A stretch of 15,005 nt of DNA from JALZAA01 sp035316025 (lineage in GTDB: Bacteria > Actinomycetota > Acidimicrobiia > IMCC26256 > JACDBD01), in the NCBI GenBank assembly GCA_035316025.1, contig DATFXL010000024.1:1-15005 (forward strand), in the 5' to 3' direction. The notes under the pieces were generated by a model. That model saw only the letters and a list, made by a program, of their open reading frames with translations, made no database searches and was not told the DNA's origin. Below, in pieces: positions 1 through 6,928 of the stretch. The position numbers and the translations under genes were made by a program. Each line of letters opens with the position of its first letter. The first letter of the stretch is position 1.

Positions 1-242
1 TCGGCGGCACGCACCACGAGATCGTGGTCGACGAAGTCGAACTCGGCATCGAAGGTGCGCAGGCCGAGCGGCACGGGTGAGGTCGTGAGCCCGCGGGCCG
101 TGACGTACAGCGGCACGTTTGCCCACTGCGGCTCGAACGGCGACAGCGCGAGCCGGAGCTTGCCCACGATCTGTGTGTACATGTGCAGCGTGTCGCGGGT
201 CGGACGCCATTCGTCGTAGGGCAGCGCCGGCCACTCGTCCAC
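1..242 (-). CDS. DUF5996 family protein (partial, N-terminal 80 residues)
   Basis: Translating the minus strand from 242 gives a protein starting V-DEWPALPYDEWRPT, then an LHMYTQIVGKLRLAL stretch, a NVPLYVTARGLTTSPVP stretch and a FDAEFDFVDHDLVV stretch. These are the hallmarks I associate with the DUF5996 family, whose function is unknown. The GTG at 242 is chosen because an in-frame TAG lies six codons upstream and AAGGTGA sits about 6 nt before it. The reading frame is open to the window edge, so the C-terminus is missing. It lies 38 bases downstream of xseB on the same strand and may be read from the same transcript, although no functional link to exonuclease VII is known to me. The family call is from memory of the motif, not a search. 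Confidence 0.8.
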   Translation of the reverse strand, partial: MDEWPALPYDEWRPTRDTLHMYTQIVGKLRLALSPFEPQWANVPLYVTARGLTTSPVPLGLRTFDAEFDFVDHDLVVRAA

Positions 243-280
243 GACTTCACCTTCGCGCGCCTACACGGATCGCCGCTCGG

Positions 281-604
281 TCAGAACAGCTCGTCGGCCT
301 CATGGGCCGCGACGTCGCCTTCGAGCTCGTCCTCGTTATCCCCGGCCTCGGCGGCGCCGCCGATCTCGCTCTCGAACACCTCGAGGTCGGTGACGATGCG
401 GTTCACGTCGTTCTGGGCCCGGGCGATGCGGGAGCGACACAGTTTGATGAGCTCGGCCGCCCGGCGGACCCGCTCGGCGAGCACGTCGACGTCGAGGTGG
501 TCGCCCTCGAGCTCGTCGAGGATGTCCTCGAGCTCGGTCATCGCCTCGGCGTAGCCGAGGTCGCCGGTCGTGGCGTCGTCGGTGTCGCCGCTCGGTGTGC
601 TCAT
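281..604 (-). CDS. xseB: Exodeoxyribonuclease VII small subunit
   Basis: This 107-residue protein is the small subunit of exonuclease VII, the ATP-independent nuclease that degrades single-stranded DNA from both ends. Several small subunits bind each XseA. The conserved core runs from about residue 18 to 75: YAEAMTELEDILDELEGD, then a predicted helix with AERVRRAAELIKLCRSRI and an N-D-V-N-R-I segment, matching the helical-hairpin family. The start is the ATG at 604, whose ATGA overlaps the xseA stop at 601-603, the usual sign of translational coupling. The tail after about residue 78 is acidic (E/D-rich) and longer than in E. coli XseB (about 80 residues). Both the coupling and the neighbour support the call. 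Confidence 0.93.
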   Translation of the reverse strand: MSTPSGDTDDATTGDLGYAEAMTELEDILDELEGDHLDVDVLAERVRRAAELIKLCRSRIARAQNDVNRIVTDLEVFESEIGGAAEAGDNEDELEGDVAAHEADELF

Positions 605-1935
605 GGCTCCCGCGTGTCTACCTCCTGGACGACGGCCGCCGCCGTTCCGTCGGCGAACTCGGTGAGGAGCCGATCGCCGGTGCTGAGAGCGGCGGCGCGC
701 TTCACGACCCGGCCGTCGCGGTCGCGCGTGATCGTGTAGCCCCGTTCCAGCACCCGCGCCGGGTCGAGGGCGCGCAGCCGAGCCGCGCACGCGTCGAGCC
801 GCGTGTCCTCGGCCCGGGCCAGACGACCACCCGCCGCCGTGAGCGCGTGCTCGCGGCCATCGACGGTGGCGACGGCCTGCTTGACCGCCCGCGTACCGAG
901 CTCCTCGGCGCGGCCCCGGTGGCGCTCCACGGCGGCGAGCTCGCGGGCGAGCGCCGCCGGCGGGCGGCGGCGGGCGCGGCGGGCGCAGTCGCGCAGCTCC
1001 CGCAACGCGAGCGCACAGTTCGAGCGAGCGTGGTGCACGACGCCGCGCGACACGTCGTCGAGCCGGTGGACGAACTCCATCACTCGTTCCACGAGCACCT
1101 GCGCCGACGCCGTCGGCGTCTTGCTCGCGGTGTGCGCGACCTCGTCGGCGACGGAGCGGTCGACCTCGTGCCCGATGCCGGTGAGCACCGGGAGGGGCAT
1201 GGCGGCGATGGCGCGGGCGACGTCGTCGCTGTCGAAGGGCGCGAGGTCGGCGCGCGACCCGCCGCCCCGCACGATCACCACCGCGTCGAGCCCGTCGGCG
1301 ACGCGAGCGAGCCGCCGCAGCGCCCAGACGACGCGGCGGGGGGCGTTGGCGCCCTGGACGCGCACGTCGCACACGCCGACGCGGAACGCGAACCCGCTGG
1401 CGTCGAGCTCCTCGAGGAAGTCGTGGTACGCGGCGCTAGCGCCGCTCGTCACCAACCCGATGCGCAGAGGCACCTCGGGCAGCTCGTGGACGGCATTGGC
1501 GCGCAGCAGACCTTCGGCTTCGAGCTGGCGGAGCACGCGGTCACGATTGGCGGCGAGCGCGCCGGCGGTGAAAACCGGGTCGATCCCGGTCATGATGAGC
1601 TGCAGCCGGCCGGTCGGCGGGTACACGTCGATGTGCCCCTTTACGCGCACCTCGACGTCGTCGGCGAGTTCGATGCCGGGCACCTTGCGCAGCGCTGCGT
1701 CGACCGTCATGAGATGACTGCGGAACAGCGCCACGTCGAGTGCCGCCTGCACTCGGTTGCGGCGCTCGTCTTTCTCCACGAGCTGGAAGTAGACGTGCCC
1801 GGGCCGGGACTTGCGCAAGCCCTGCACCTCGCCCCGCACCCACACGTTCTCGGGGATCGCCTCCCGGAGCGCGTCACGGATCGTCGTGTTGAGCTCGGTG
1901 ACCGACAGCGTCGGCTCGTCGTCCATGTCCGGCAC
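601..1935 (-). CDS. xseA: Exodeoxyribonuclease VII large subunit
   Basis: This is the catalytic large subunit of exonuclease VII, which trims single-stranded DNA during repair in the cytoplasm; 444 residues is typical for the family. Residues about 11-125 form the N-terminal OB-fold (SVTELNTTIRD, NVWVRGEVQG, GHVYFQLVEKD). The catalytic domain follows with IGLVTS (159-164), the conserved RGGGSRADL (223-231) and FDSDD (234-238), GIGHEVD (253-259) and SKTPTASA (271-278). A long Arg/Ala-rich coiled region then leads to a C-terminal LERGYTITRD segment. The start is a GTG at 1935. An ATG three codons later at 1926 is an equally possible start, as neither has a clear Shine-Dalgarno. The 3' end overlaps xseB by four bases. 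Confidence 0.95.
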   Translation of the reverse strand: MPDMDDEPTLSVTELNTTIRDALREAIPENVWVRGEVQGLRKSRPGHVYFQLVEKDERRNRVQAALDVALFRSHLMTVDAALRKVPGIELADDVEVRVKGHIDVYPPTGRLQLIMTGIDPVFTAGALAANRDRVLRQLEAEGLLRANAVHELPEVPLRIGLVTSGASAAYHDFLEELDASGFAFRVGVCDVRVQGANAPRRVVWALRRLARVADGLDAVVIVRGGGSRADLAPFDSDDVARAIAAMPLPVLTGIGHEVDRSVADEVAHTASKTPTASAQVLVERVMEFVHRLDDVSRGVVHHARSNCALALRELRDCARRARRRPPAALARELAAVERHRGRAEELGTRAVKQAVATVDGREHALTAAGGRLARAEDTRLDACAARLRALDPARVLERGYTITRDRDGRVVKRAAALSTGDRLLTEFADGTAAAVVQEVDTREP

Positions 1936-1968
1936 GGTAGCGGGGCCGTCGGAGGACTCGAAGCACCG

Positions 1969-2184
1969 TCACGCCTCGAGGTAGTTCTCCAGGAACATCA
2001 CGGTCTGGTCCCGGACCTGGTTCGACTGCGCCCGGGAGTGTGCCGTGCCGGGGAGGATGATCTCCTGGTTCGCCACGCCCGCCCGGTCGAGTGCGGCGAG
2101 CGCCAGCGGAATCGTCGACGCCGCCACCCCGATCTTGGCGGCGACCCGCACGCATCGACCTCTCGGCATGGTCATCAGCATCAC
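1969..2184 (-). pseudogene. Possible 3' remnant of an alpha/beta hydrolase gene
   Basis: A 71-residue minus-strand frame carries the local coding signature (GC-rich third positions) and ends LDRAGVANQEIILPGTAHS, then QVRDQTVMFLENYLEA. That resembles the last strand, catalytic-histidine loop (PGTAHS) and final helix of dienelactone-hydrolase/acetyl-esterase-like alpha/beta hydrolases. The matching N-terminal two thirds, including a nucleophile G-x-S-x-G motif, are absent: an in-frame TGA lies three codons before the first possible start (GTG 2184), and the DNA beyond it belongs to the DUF3039 promoter. I therefore read it as a truncated remnant. A short free-standing gene of unknown function is the alternative. 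It ends 33 bases upstream of xseA on the same strand. Confidence 0.4.
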
Positions 2185-2238
2185 CGGTCCGGGTCATTCC
2201 GAGCTCAGCGGGGTGTCAGCGGCTCGTCAGCGGATCGC

Positions 2239-2244
2239 TACCCT
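2239..2244 (+). promoter_or_regulatory. Candidate -10 box of a leaderless DUF3039 transcript
   Basis: TACCCT fits the actinobacterial TAnnnT -10 pattern and ends 7 nt before the GTG at 2252, which would place transcription initiation at or next to the start codon. There is no Shine-Dalgarno in the region. No convincing -35 is present at the usual spacing (GTGTCA at 2213-2218 is 20 nt away). Confidence 0.35.
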
Positions 2245-2251
2245 GCTCCGA

Positions 2252-2491
2252 GTGACCGACACCGAGACGCTGACGCCCACGCAGGCGCCGGAGCGTGAGC
2301 GCACCGACGACGGTGACCACGACCGCTTCTCCCACTACGCCAAGAAGGACGCCATCGCCCGGGCCTACGTGACCGGCGAGCCGATCGTCGCCCTGTGTGG
2401 GAAGAAGTGGGTGCCGAGCCGCGATCCCTCCCGCTACCCGATCTGCCCTACCTGCAAGGAGCTGAAGGAAGCCGGCTGGACGCTCCGCTGA
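2252..2491 (+). CDS. DUF3039 family small zinc-ribbon-like protein
   Basis: This 79-residue protein matches the small actinobacterial DUF3039 family, whose function is unknown. After a polar, acidic N-terminus (residues 1-25) comes the conserved block HYAKKDAIARAYVTGEPIVA, then LCGKKWVPSRDP and CPTCKE. Cys49, Cys65 and Cys68 (C-x15-C-x2-C), perhaps with His28, look like a metal-binding cluster. The frame is open well upstream to 2045, but the family homology starts just after the GTG at 2252, and the upstream codons overlap the hydrolase remnant on the other strand, so I prefer that start. There is no Shine-Dalgarno, and a TACCCT box 7 nt upstream suggests leaderless translation. It converges with the VOC gene across 19 bases. 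Confidence 0.85.
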   Translation: MTDTETLTPTQAPERERTDDGDHDRFSHYAKKDAIARAYVTGEPIVALCGKKWVPSRDPSRYPICPTCKELKEAGWTLR

Positions 2492-2510
2492 CCCCGGTCC
2501 TCACGCCGAC

Positions 2511-2855
2511 CTAGATCGCCGTCGCATGGCGCGGCTGGTAGAGGACCATCTCGACGTCGCCCGGCAGCACCATCGTCGTGGCGATCCCGAAGCCCTGGTT
2601 CTGGGGCTCACCGCGGAACTCGATGCCCTTGGCGCGCAGCTCGGCGATGGTGGCGTCGAGGTCGTCGCACATCAGGCTCACCTCGCAGGACGGCGCTTCG
2701 GCCGGGTGCACGCCCAGCTCGGCGGGCGGCAACGCGAAGATCAGCCAGCCGTCGTGGGCGTCGACGTGCTTCCAGCCGAACACGTCGCGCAGCAGCGCCC
2801 GCAGCTGCTCCGGCTCCGACGTGTACAGCAGGGCGTGCGTCCCCGTGATTGCCAT
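2511..2855 (-). CDS. VOC superfamily (glyoxalase/bleomycin-resistance fold) protein
   Basis: This 114-residue protein has the two beta-alpha-beta-beta-beta modules of the vicinal oxygen chelate fold. Module one starts at THALLYTSEPEQLRALLRDVFGW and runs to ELGVHP (residues 6-51). Module two has CEVSLMCDDLDATIAELRAKG, GFGIATTMVLPGD and ends VEMVLYQPRH. Candidate metal ligands by position are His7, Glu46 or His50, and Glu102. The usual His at the start of module two appears to be replaced around Glu58, so the metal site and reaction cannot be assigned. The start at 2855 has a good AAAGGAG about 6 nt upstream. It lies 49 bases downstream of the channel-like gene on the same strand and may be the last gene of that run. 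The substrate is unknown. Confidence 0.87.
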   Translation of the reverse strand: MAITGTHALLYTSEPEQLRALLRDVFGWKHVDAHDGWLIFALPPAELGVHPAEAPSCEVSLMCDDLDATIAELRAKGIEFRGEPQNQGFGIATTMVLPGDVEMVLYQPRHATAI

Positions 2856-2904
2856 CCTTCGCTCCTTTCTTCTCCGAACGGGTCGGATCAGTCCCGTGCC
2901 GCCG

Positions 2905-3708
2905 CTACCTGAGGATGTTCACGGCTCGGGCGATCACGAGCGCGACCGTCATCAACGAGACCGCCGACTGGGCCATCATCGTGAGCTTGGCCCAACGGGA
3001 GAGCGGCATGACGTCTGTCGGGCTGAACGCGGTGGCATTCGTGAACGACATGTACAGGTAGTCGACGAACGCCGGCTCCCACTTCGGCGGCGTCACCTCC
3101 GGCGTGCTCATCTGGGGGAACAGGAAGTCCGGATACTCGTGGCGCGCGTACACGCGGGCGACGGGCCCGCCCCGGTCGAACTCCCAGTACCAGAGCCCGA
3201 ACACGATCACGTTGGTGAGCCAGATCGCGGCGCCGGTGAGGAGGAGCTGTGCAGGGGAACGGATCCCGGTCCCTCGCACCAGGTCGACGACGAGGCGCGC
3301 GGCCGTCGAGACGTTGGCAATGCTGATGACCCCGATGAGCACGAGGCTCACGGTGCGCAGAGCGCGGGACTGACGGTCGATGCGCTTCGGGTTGGCCACC
3401 GTCAGGCCGACCAGCAGCAGCAACGCCAAGCCCGGCAGGAGCCAGCGCGGGTGCGGTGAGATTCGATCCGGCAGCGCGACGAGCATCCCGATCGCAGCGA
3501 GGATCGCCGCCGTCACCGCGAGTCGTGACTCGCCCCGAGTGACCCGCCGCCACGCCGGAAGGGCTCCCTCACCCACGGCGCGGGCAGCGCTCTTCCCGGG
3601 AGCGAGGATCCTCTCCAGGCGCGAGAGGCGATCCCGCATCTCCGCGTGCGTCTCGTCGTCCGAGCGCCCGTCGGACCCCTTCCGGGGCGTGGCATCGGCG
3701 TCTGTCAC
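2905..3708 (-). CDS. Membrane protein with potassium-channel-like pore region (DUF1345-like)
   Basis: This 267-residue integral membrane protein has a polar, charged N-terminus (1-60, with a short predicted coil at 24-36) and hydrophobic segments near 64-80, 88-106, 119-138, 154-176 and 239-265. Between the last two, residues 217-237 read DYLYMSFTNATAFSPTDVMP. By eye this resembles the pore helix and filter of potassium channels (S-x-x-T-x-T-T-V-G-Y-G-D-x-x-P), with the Asp and Pro kept (D232, P235) but the TVGYGD core replaced by AFSPTD. Related actinobacterial proteins are usually labelled membrane protein or DUF1345, with no proven function. The GTG at 3708 is preferred over an in-frame GTG at 3732 because GGAGGA sits about 4 nt before it. 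It lies downstream of the four-helix protein. Confidence 0.72.
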   Translation of the reverse strand: MTDADATPRKGSDGRSDDETHAEMRDRLSRLERILAPGKSAARAVGEGALPAWRRVTRGESRLAVTAAILAAIGMLVALPDRISPHPRWLLPGLALLLLVGLTVANPKRIDRQSRALRTVSLVLIGVISIANVSTAARLVVDLVRGTGIRSPAQLLLTGAAIWLTNVIVFGLWYWEFDRGGPVARVYARHEYPDFLFPQMSTPEVTPPKWEPAFVDYLYMSFTNATAFSPTDVMPLSRWAKLTMMAQSAVSLMTVALVIARAVNILR

Positions 3709-3774
3709 GGGTCCTCCGCAGCGGGCGTCCACCCACCCGTGGTCCCTGGCTCGATCGACTCGCTGGCCGCGAGG

Positions 3775-4392
3775 TTACGGCGACGACGGCGTCCGCAGCG
3801 GCGGTGGGGCGAACAGCAGTGGCATGAGGTGAAGCGGCGGTGGCTCACCCGGTCGACCCTGTTGCACCCAGACCCGGTGGGTCAGCGCGCGCAACACGCG
3901 GTGGTACGTAGAGAAGAAGAGGACGGCGAGCGGGAGCTCGATGAACGCGGCAGTGAGAATGCTGGCCACGGCGTCGCTGGTCCCCCACGACAGCACGACG
4001 TCGAACCACGCATCGCAGACCAGCAGCACACCGCTGATCAACAGGACCATGAGGACCGCCTGGCGCCGCTTGAGCGTGTACCAGGCCGTCGTCGCCAGGG
4101 CGGTGACGAGGGCGACGTCGAAGCCGACCCACGCGAACCGCCATCCGCTGCTGGCGTGGCGTTGCGGCAGGGTCACCGACAGGAAAGCAATCCAGGGTAC
4201 GAGCACGATGGCGCCCACGGTGGCGATGGTCAGGATCTCGAGCCGTCGCCGGCGGGCGCCCGGCGGGGGCCCGACCGGGTCGAGTTCGGCGATCCAACGG
4301 GTCAACCGAGCTCGCTCGTCGCCCGAGAGCGATTCGGCGTCACCTCGCGTCCTCACCGCCCGCGACAGTCCTTCGTCATCGGTCGTCGCCAT
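3775..4392 (-). CDS. Predicted four-helix membrane protein of unknown function
   Basis: I do not recognise this 205-residue protein. An acidic, polar N-terminus (about 1-45, including a short segment DERARLTRWIAELDP) is followed by RRRR and four hydrophobic segments near 50-72, 83-106, 111-134 and 142-165, and a Pro-rich C-terminus. The Arg cluster before helix one suggests an N-in topology. Trp and Asp residues inside helix three (CDAWFDVVLSWGTSD) are unusual for a plain anchor and could mark a functional site. The start at 4392 is supported by GGAGGGG about 5 nt upstream. The frame stays open far upstream, but that part is antisense to the CoA-transferase and lacks its own start signals. 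It is divergent from the CoA-transferases and 66 bases upstream of the channel-like gene. Confidence 0.75.
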   Translation of the reverse strand: MATTDDEGLSRAVRTRGDAESLSGDERARLTRWIAELDPVGPPPGARRRRLEILTIATVGAIVLVPWIAFLSVTLPQRHASSGWRFAWVGFDVALVTALATTAWYTLKRRQAVLMVLLISGVLLVCDAWFDVVLSWGTSDAVASILTAAFIELPLAVLFFSTYHRVLRALTHRVWVQQGRPGEPPPLHLMPLLFAPPPLRTPSSP

Positions 4393-4463
4393 GGCAACCC
4401 CTCCTCGCGCTCGTCGCATCCGCGGACCGGGCCTCGGGTGCTCGCGCAGTCTTGCGCCGCCTC

Positions 4464-4485
4464 CGCCTGACACACCCGTCAGGCG
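4464..4485. promoter_or_regulatory. Perfect 8-bp inverted repeat, TetR-like operator candidate
   Basis: CGCCTGAC at 4464-4471 is mirrored exactly by GTCAGGCG at 4478-4485, around a 6-base spacer. The inner TGAC-N6-GTCA resembles operators bound by TetR-family dimers. It sits 21 nt upstream of the first CoA-transferase start and 72 nt upstream of the divergent four-helix gene, so it could control either. No regulator gene is in the window. It could instead form an RNA hairpin in the leader. Confidence 0.45.
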
Positions 4486-4506
4486 CGCGCGAGGCTGACG
4501 AGCACC

Positions 4507-5670
4507 ATGGCAGGCGCGCTCGACGGCATCCGCATCCTCGATCTCTCGTGGGGCATCGCCGGCCCGCTCGGCGTGCTGCTGCTGGCCGAGCAGGGCGCGG
4601 ACGTGATCAAGGTAGAGCCGCCCGGCGGCGACCCGTTCCGGATGTACGACGGCTACAAGGTATGGACGCGCTCGCGCCGTTCGGTCACCTGCGACCTCAA
4701 GTCCGAGGCCGGCGTCGCCGCCTTCCGCAAGCTCGCCGCCACCGCCGACGTGCTCGTCGAGAGCTTCCGTCCCGGCGTGATGGACCGCCTCGGCGTCGGA
4801 TACGACTCGCTCGGCGCCGACCTGCCGCGTCTCGTCTACTGCTCGGTGCCGGCGTACCCGCCCGGGCACCGTCTCGCCCACCGCCCCGGGTACGACGCGC
4901 TGGTGCAGGCGTCGTCGGGTCAGCAGTGGGAGCAGCCGGGATGGCGTCCGGGACCGATCTTCCTGCACATGCCGATGCCGAGCATGGGCTCGATCTTCCT
5001 CGTGCCGTCGGGGGTCCTCGCCGCGCTCATCTCTCGGGAGCGGACCGGGCGCGGCCAGCACGTCTCGACGAGCCTGCTTCAGGGCGCGTTCCTGTACACG
5101 ACCCAGATCTGGCAGCACATCGAGAAGGCGAACGCCGCGTTCCACGAGCTGATGGGCAAGAGCTACCCGCCCGGCGTGCACCAGGGGATGATCTTCGAGT
5201 GCGCCGACCACGAGTTCGTGCACGTCAGCGTGATGAGCGGCCTCGCCCCGAAGAAGACCATGGACGAGATCCTCGGCGTGACACCCCCGCCTGCCGACCA
5301 GCTGGAGGGTCTGCTGCCGTTGCAGCAGCAGGTGCTGATGAACGACCGCCGCCGCGACGCGTTCAAGGAGCGCAAGCGCGAAGAGCTGGTGGATGAGTTC
5401 CAGGCCAACAACATCGCGGTCGAGTCGGTCATCACGATGGAGGAGGCACTGACGCGCCCCCACCCCCAGCTCGACGCCAACGGCATGGTCGTCACGGTGG
5501 ATGATCCCGACCTCGGGCCGTTGATCCAGGTCGGTGTCCCCATCAACCTCTTCGGCACGCCGGGCGAGATCCGCGGGCCCCAACCGCGCGTCGGCGAGCA
5601 CAACGTCGAGGTGTGGAGCGAGGTCGGCGTCGACGCCGGCGACGTGGCCGCGGTCGCGGGAGGCGCGTGA
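4507..5670 (+). CDS. CaiB/BaiF (family III) CoA-transferase, first of tandem pair
   Basis: Family III CoA-transferases move CoA between acyl-CoA and a free acid through an enzyme-bound aspartyl intermediate. This protein has 387 residues, normal for the family. It opens GIRILDLSWGIAGPLGVLLLAEQGADVIKVEPP (residues 7-39), the family signature, followed by RSVTCDLKSE, ADVLVESFRPG and the active-site block RPGYDALVQASSG, in which D130 aligns with the catalytic Asp. ERTGRGQHVSTSLLQ closes the N-terminal part. The C-terminal region has HPQLDANGMVV and GPQPRVGEHNVEV. The start is the ATG at 4507; the Shine-Dalgarno is weak (GAGG about 11 nt upstream). The second transferase starts one base after its stop, so they are surely co-transcribed. 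Substrates cannot be read from sequence. Confidence 0.92.
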   Translation: MAGALDGIRILDLSWGIAGPLGVLLLAEQGADVIKVEPPGGDPFRMYDGYKVWTRSRRSVTCDLKSEAGVAAFRKLAATADVLVESFRPGVMDRLGVGYDSLGADLPRLVYCSVPAYPPGHRLAHRPGYDALVQASSGQQWEQPGWRPGPIFLHMPMPSMGSIFLVPSGVLAALISRERTGRGQHVSTSLLQGAFLYTTQIWQHIEKANAAFHELMGKSYPPGVHQGMIFECADHEFVHVSVMSGLAPKKTMDEILGVTPPPADQLEGLLPLQQQVLMNDRRRDAFKERKREELVDEFQANNIAVESVITMEEALTRPHPQLDANGMVVTVDDPDLGPLIQVGVPINLFGTPGEIRGPQPRVGEHNVEVWSEVGVDAGDVAAVAGGA

Positions 5671-5671
5671 C

Positions 5672-6862
5672 GTGACGGACCAGACGAACGGCACCGGGCC
5701 GCTGGCGGGGCTGCGGCTCATCGACTTCGGGCAGTACCTCGCGGGGCCGTTCGGGCCGATGATCCTCGCCGACCTCGGCATGGACGTGATCAAGGTCGAG
5801 CCCGTCACGGGCGACGGGATGCGCATGGCAGGCAAGCCCTTCTTCGGCTGTCAGCGCGGCAAGCGCGACATCGCGCTCAACGCCAAGACGCCCGCCGGCC
5901 ACGAATTGGCGTTGGAGCTTGTCCGCCGAGCCGATGCCGTGCACCACAACATGACCAAGGGCACGGCGGCGAAGCTGGGCCTCGACTACGAAGCGTGCAA
6001 GGCCGCGAAGCCCGACATCGTGTACTGCAACACGTACGCCTACGGGCTCAAGGGCCCGCTGTCCCATTTCGGCGGGCTCGATCCGCTGTACCAGGCGGCG
6101 ACGGGCCTCGAGTACGAGGCGGGCGCGACCCAGCACGGCAACGACCCGCTCTATTACCGGTTCGGGATGTGCGACGCCGCCAACGCCATGCTGAGCGTGG
6201 TCGGTGTGCTCGCCGCCCTCCTGCATCACGAACGCACCGGCGAGGGCCAGGAGCTGTGGACGTCGTTGCTCGACGGCGGCGCTGTCTTCGCGTCGGACGC
6301 GATGGTGAAGCCCGACGGCACGCCCGTCCCGCGGCCGCGCCTCGACAAGGCGACCACCGGCATCGATCCCGGCTATCGGCTGTACGAGACCCAGGACGGC
6401 TGGGTCCAGGTGGCGGCGGTGAAGCCGGATCACTGGGACGCGCTGTGCACCACGCTTCGCGTCGACCCGTCGATCGACCGCACGACTGCCGACGCGCAGC
6501 TCGAGATGCGGTTCCGCACCCGCACCGCCGTGAGCTGGAGCTACCACCTCGATGACGCCGGCGTCCCGAACGAGATCGTCGTGGATCCCAAGGGCGGCGA
6601 CCTCGCGCTCTTCGATGCCGACAACGACCGCCTCGGCCTCGTTGCCGACTACGAGCATCCGATCATGGGCGCCATCCGTCAGTTCGGCAGCACGATCGAC
6701 TTCTCCGAGACGCCGTTCCGTCCGAACCGTCCTCCGCCCCGCATCGGCGAGGACACGAAGGAGATCCTCGCCTGGCTCGGTGTCGGCGAGGCGCGCATGA
6801 CCGAGCTGAAGGACGAAGGCGTCGTCACCTGGCCCGACGAGAGCTACGCGGCCGCCTGGTGA
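5672..6862 (+). CDS. CaiB/BaiF (family III) CoA-transferase, second of tandem pair
   Basis: This 396-residue family III CoA-transferase carries GLRLIDFGQYLAGPFGPMILADLGMDVIKVEP (residues 13-44), RDIALNAKTPAG, KPDIVYCNTYAYG and GGLDPLYQAATG with D137 as the probable catalytic Asp. HERTGEGQELWTSLLDG follows, with a C-terminal PPRIGEDTKEILAWLG. The GTG at 5672 is chosen because it directly follows the first transferase (one base gap) and has GGGAGG about 8 nt upstream; the frame is open further upstream only within the partner gene. It and its neighbour are clearly diverged from one another, so this is not a recent duplication. Adjacent pairs of this family can form one heteromeric enzyme (benzylsuccinate CoA-transferase BbsE/BbsF is the known case); that is inference here. 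Confidence 0.92.
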   Translation: MTDQTNGTGPLAGLRLIDFGQYLAGPFGPMILADLGMDVIKVEPVTGDGMRMAGKPFFGCQRGKRDIALNAKTPAGHELALELVRRADAVHHNMTKGTAAKLGLDYEACKAAKPDIVYCNTYAYGLKGPLSHFGGLDPLYQAATGLEYEAGATQHGNDPLYYRFGMCDAANAMLSVVGVLAALLHHERTGEGQELWTSLLDGGAVFASDAMVKPDGTPVPRPRLDKATTGIDPGYRLYETQDGWVQVAAVKPDHWDALCTTLRVDPSIDRTTADAQLEMRFRTRTAVSWSYHLDDAGVPNEIVVDPKGGDLALFDADNDRLGLVADYEHPIMGAIRQFGSTIDFSETPFRPNRPPPRIGEDTKEILAWLGVGEARMTELKDEGVVTWPDESYAAAW

Positions 6863-6867
6863 TGCAT

Positions 6868-6893
6868 GGCTCGTTCGGACCGGATGTGGGTAC
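6868..6893 (+). promoter_or_regulatory. Weak SigB/SigF-type promoter candidate before the H1-like gene
   Basis: GGCT (6868-6871), a 16-nt spacer and GGGTAC (6888-6893) fit the Streptomyces SigB pattern GNNT-N14-16-GGGTA(C/T). GGGTAC is expected a few times by chance in GC-rich DNA of this length, so only the position, about 30 nt before the start codon, supports it. Confidence 0.25.
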
Positions 6894-6911
6894 AAGAGAT
6901 TGCGAACTGCC

Positions 6912-6928
6912 GGAGGTGATAGGAGGTG
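6912..6928 (+). promoter_or_regulatory. Two tandem Shine-Dalgarno sequences
   Basis: GGAGGTGA (6912-6919) is 6 nt before a GTG at 6926, and AGGAGGTG (6921-6928) is 6 nt before an in-frame GTG at 6935. The two starts differ by three residues. Both match the end of 16S rRNA unusually well, predicting strong translation. Confidence 0.7.

Noticed and set aside
595..2298. A 567-codon plus-strand frame opposite xseA
   Set aside because: It is a shadow of xseA, with no recognisable domain. The sense strand has all the XseA motifs.
4393..5835. Upstream extension of the minus-strand frame of the four-helix protein, open for about 480 more codons
   Set aside because: It is antisense to the recognised CoA-transferases, is rich in Arg/His/Ala without any domain, and results from the GC3 bias keeping the opposite frame free of stops. 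The real gene has its own start and Shine-Dalgarno at 4392.
5543..6895. A 450-codon minus-strand frame opposite the second CoA-transferase
   Set aside because: Its composition (Val, Arg, Gly, His) is typical of a shadow frame, with no motif, while the sense strand encodes a complete family III enzyme.
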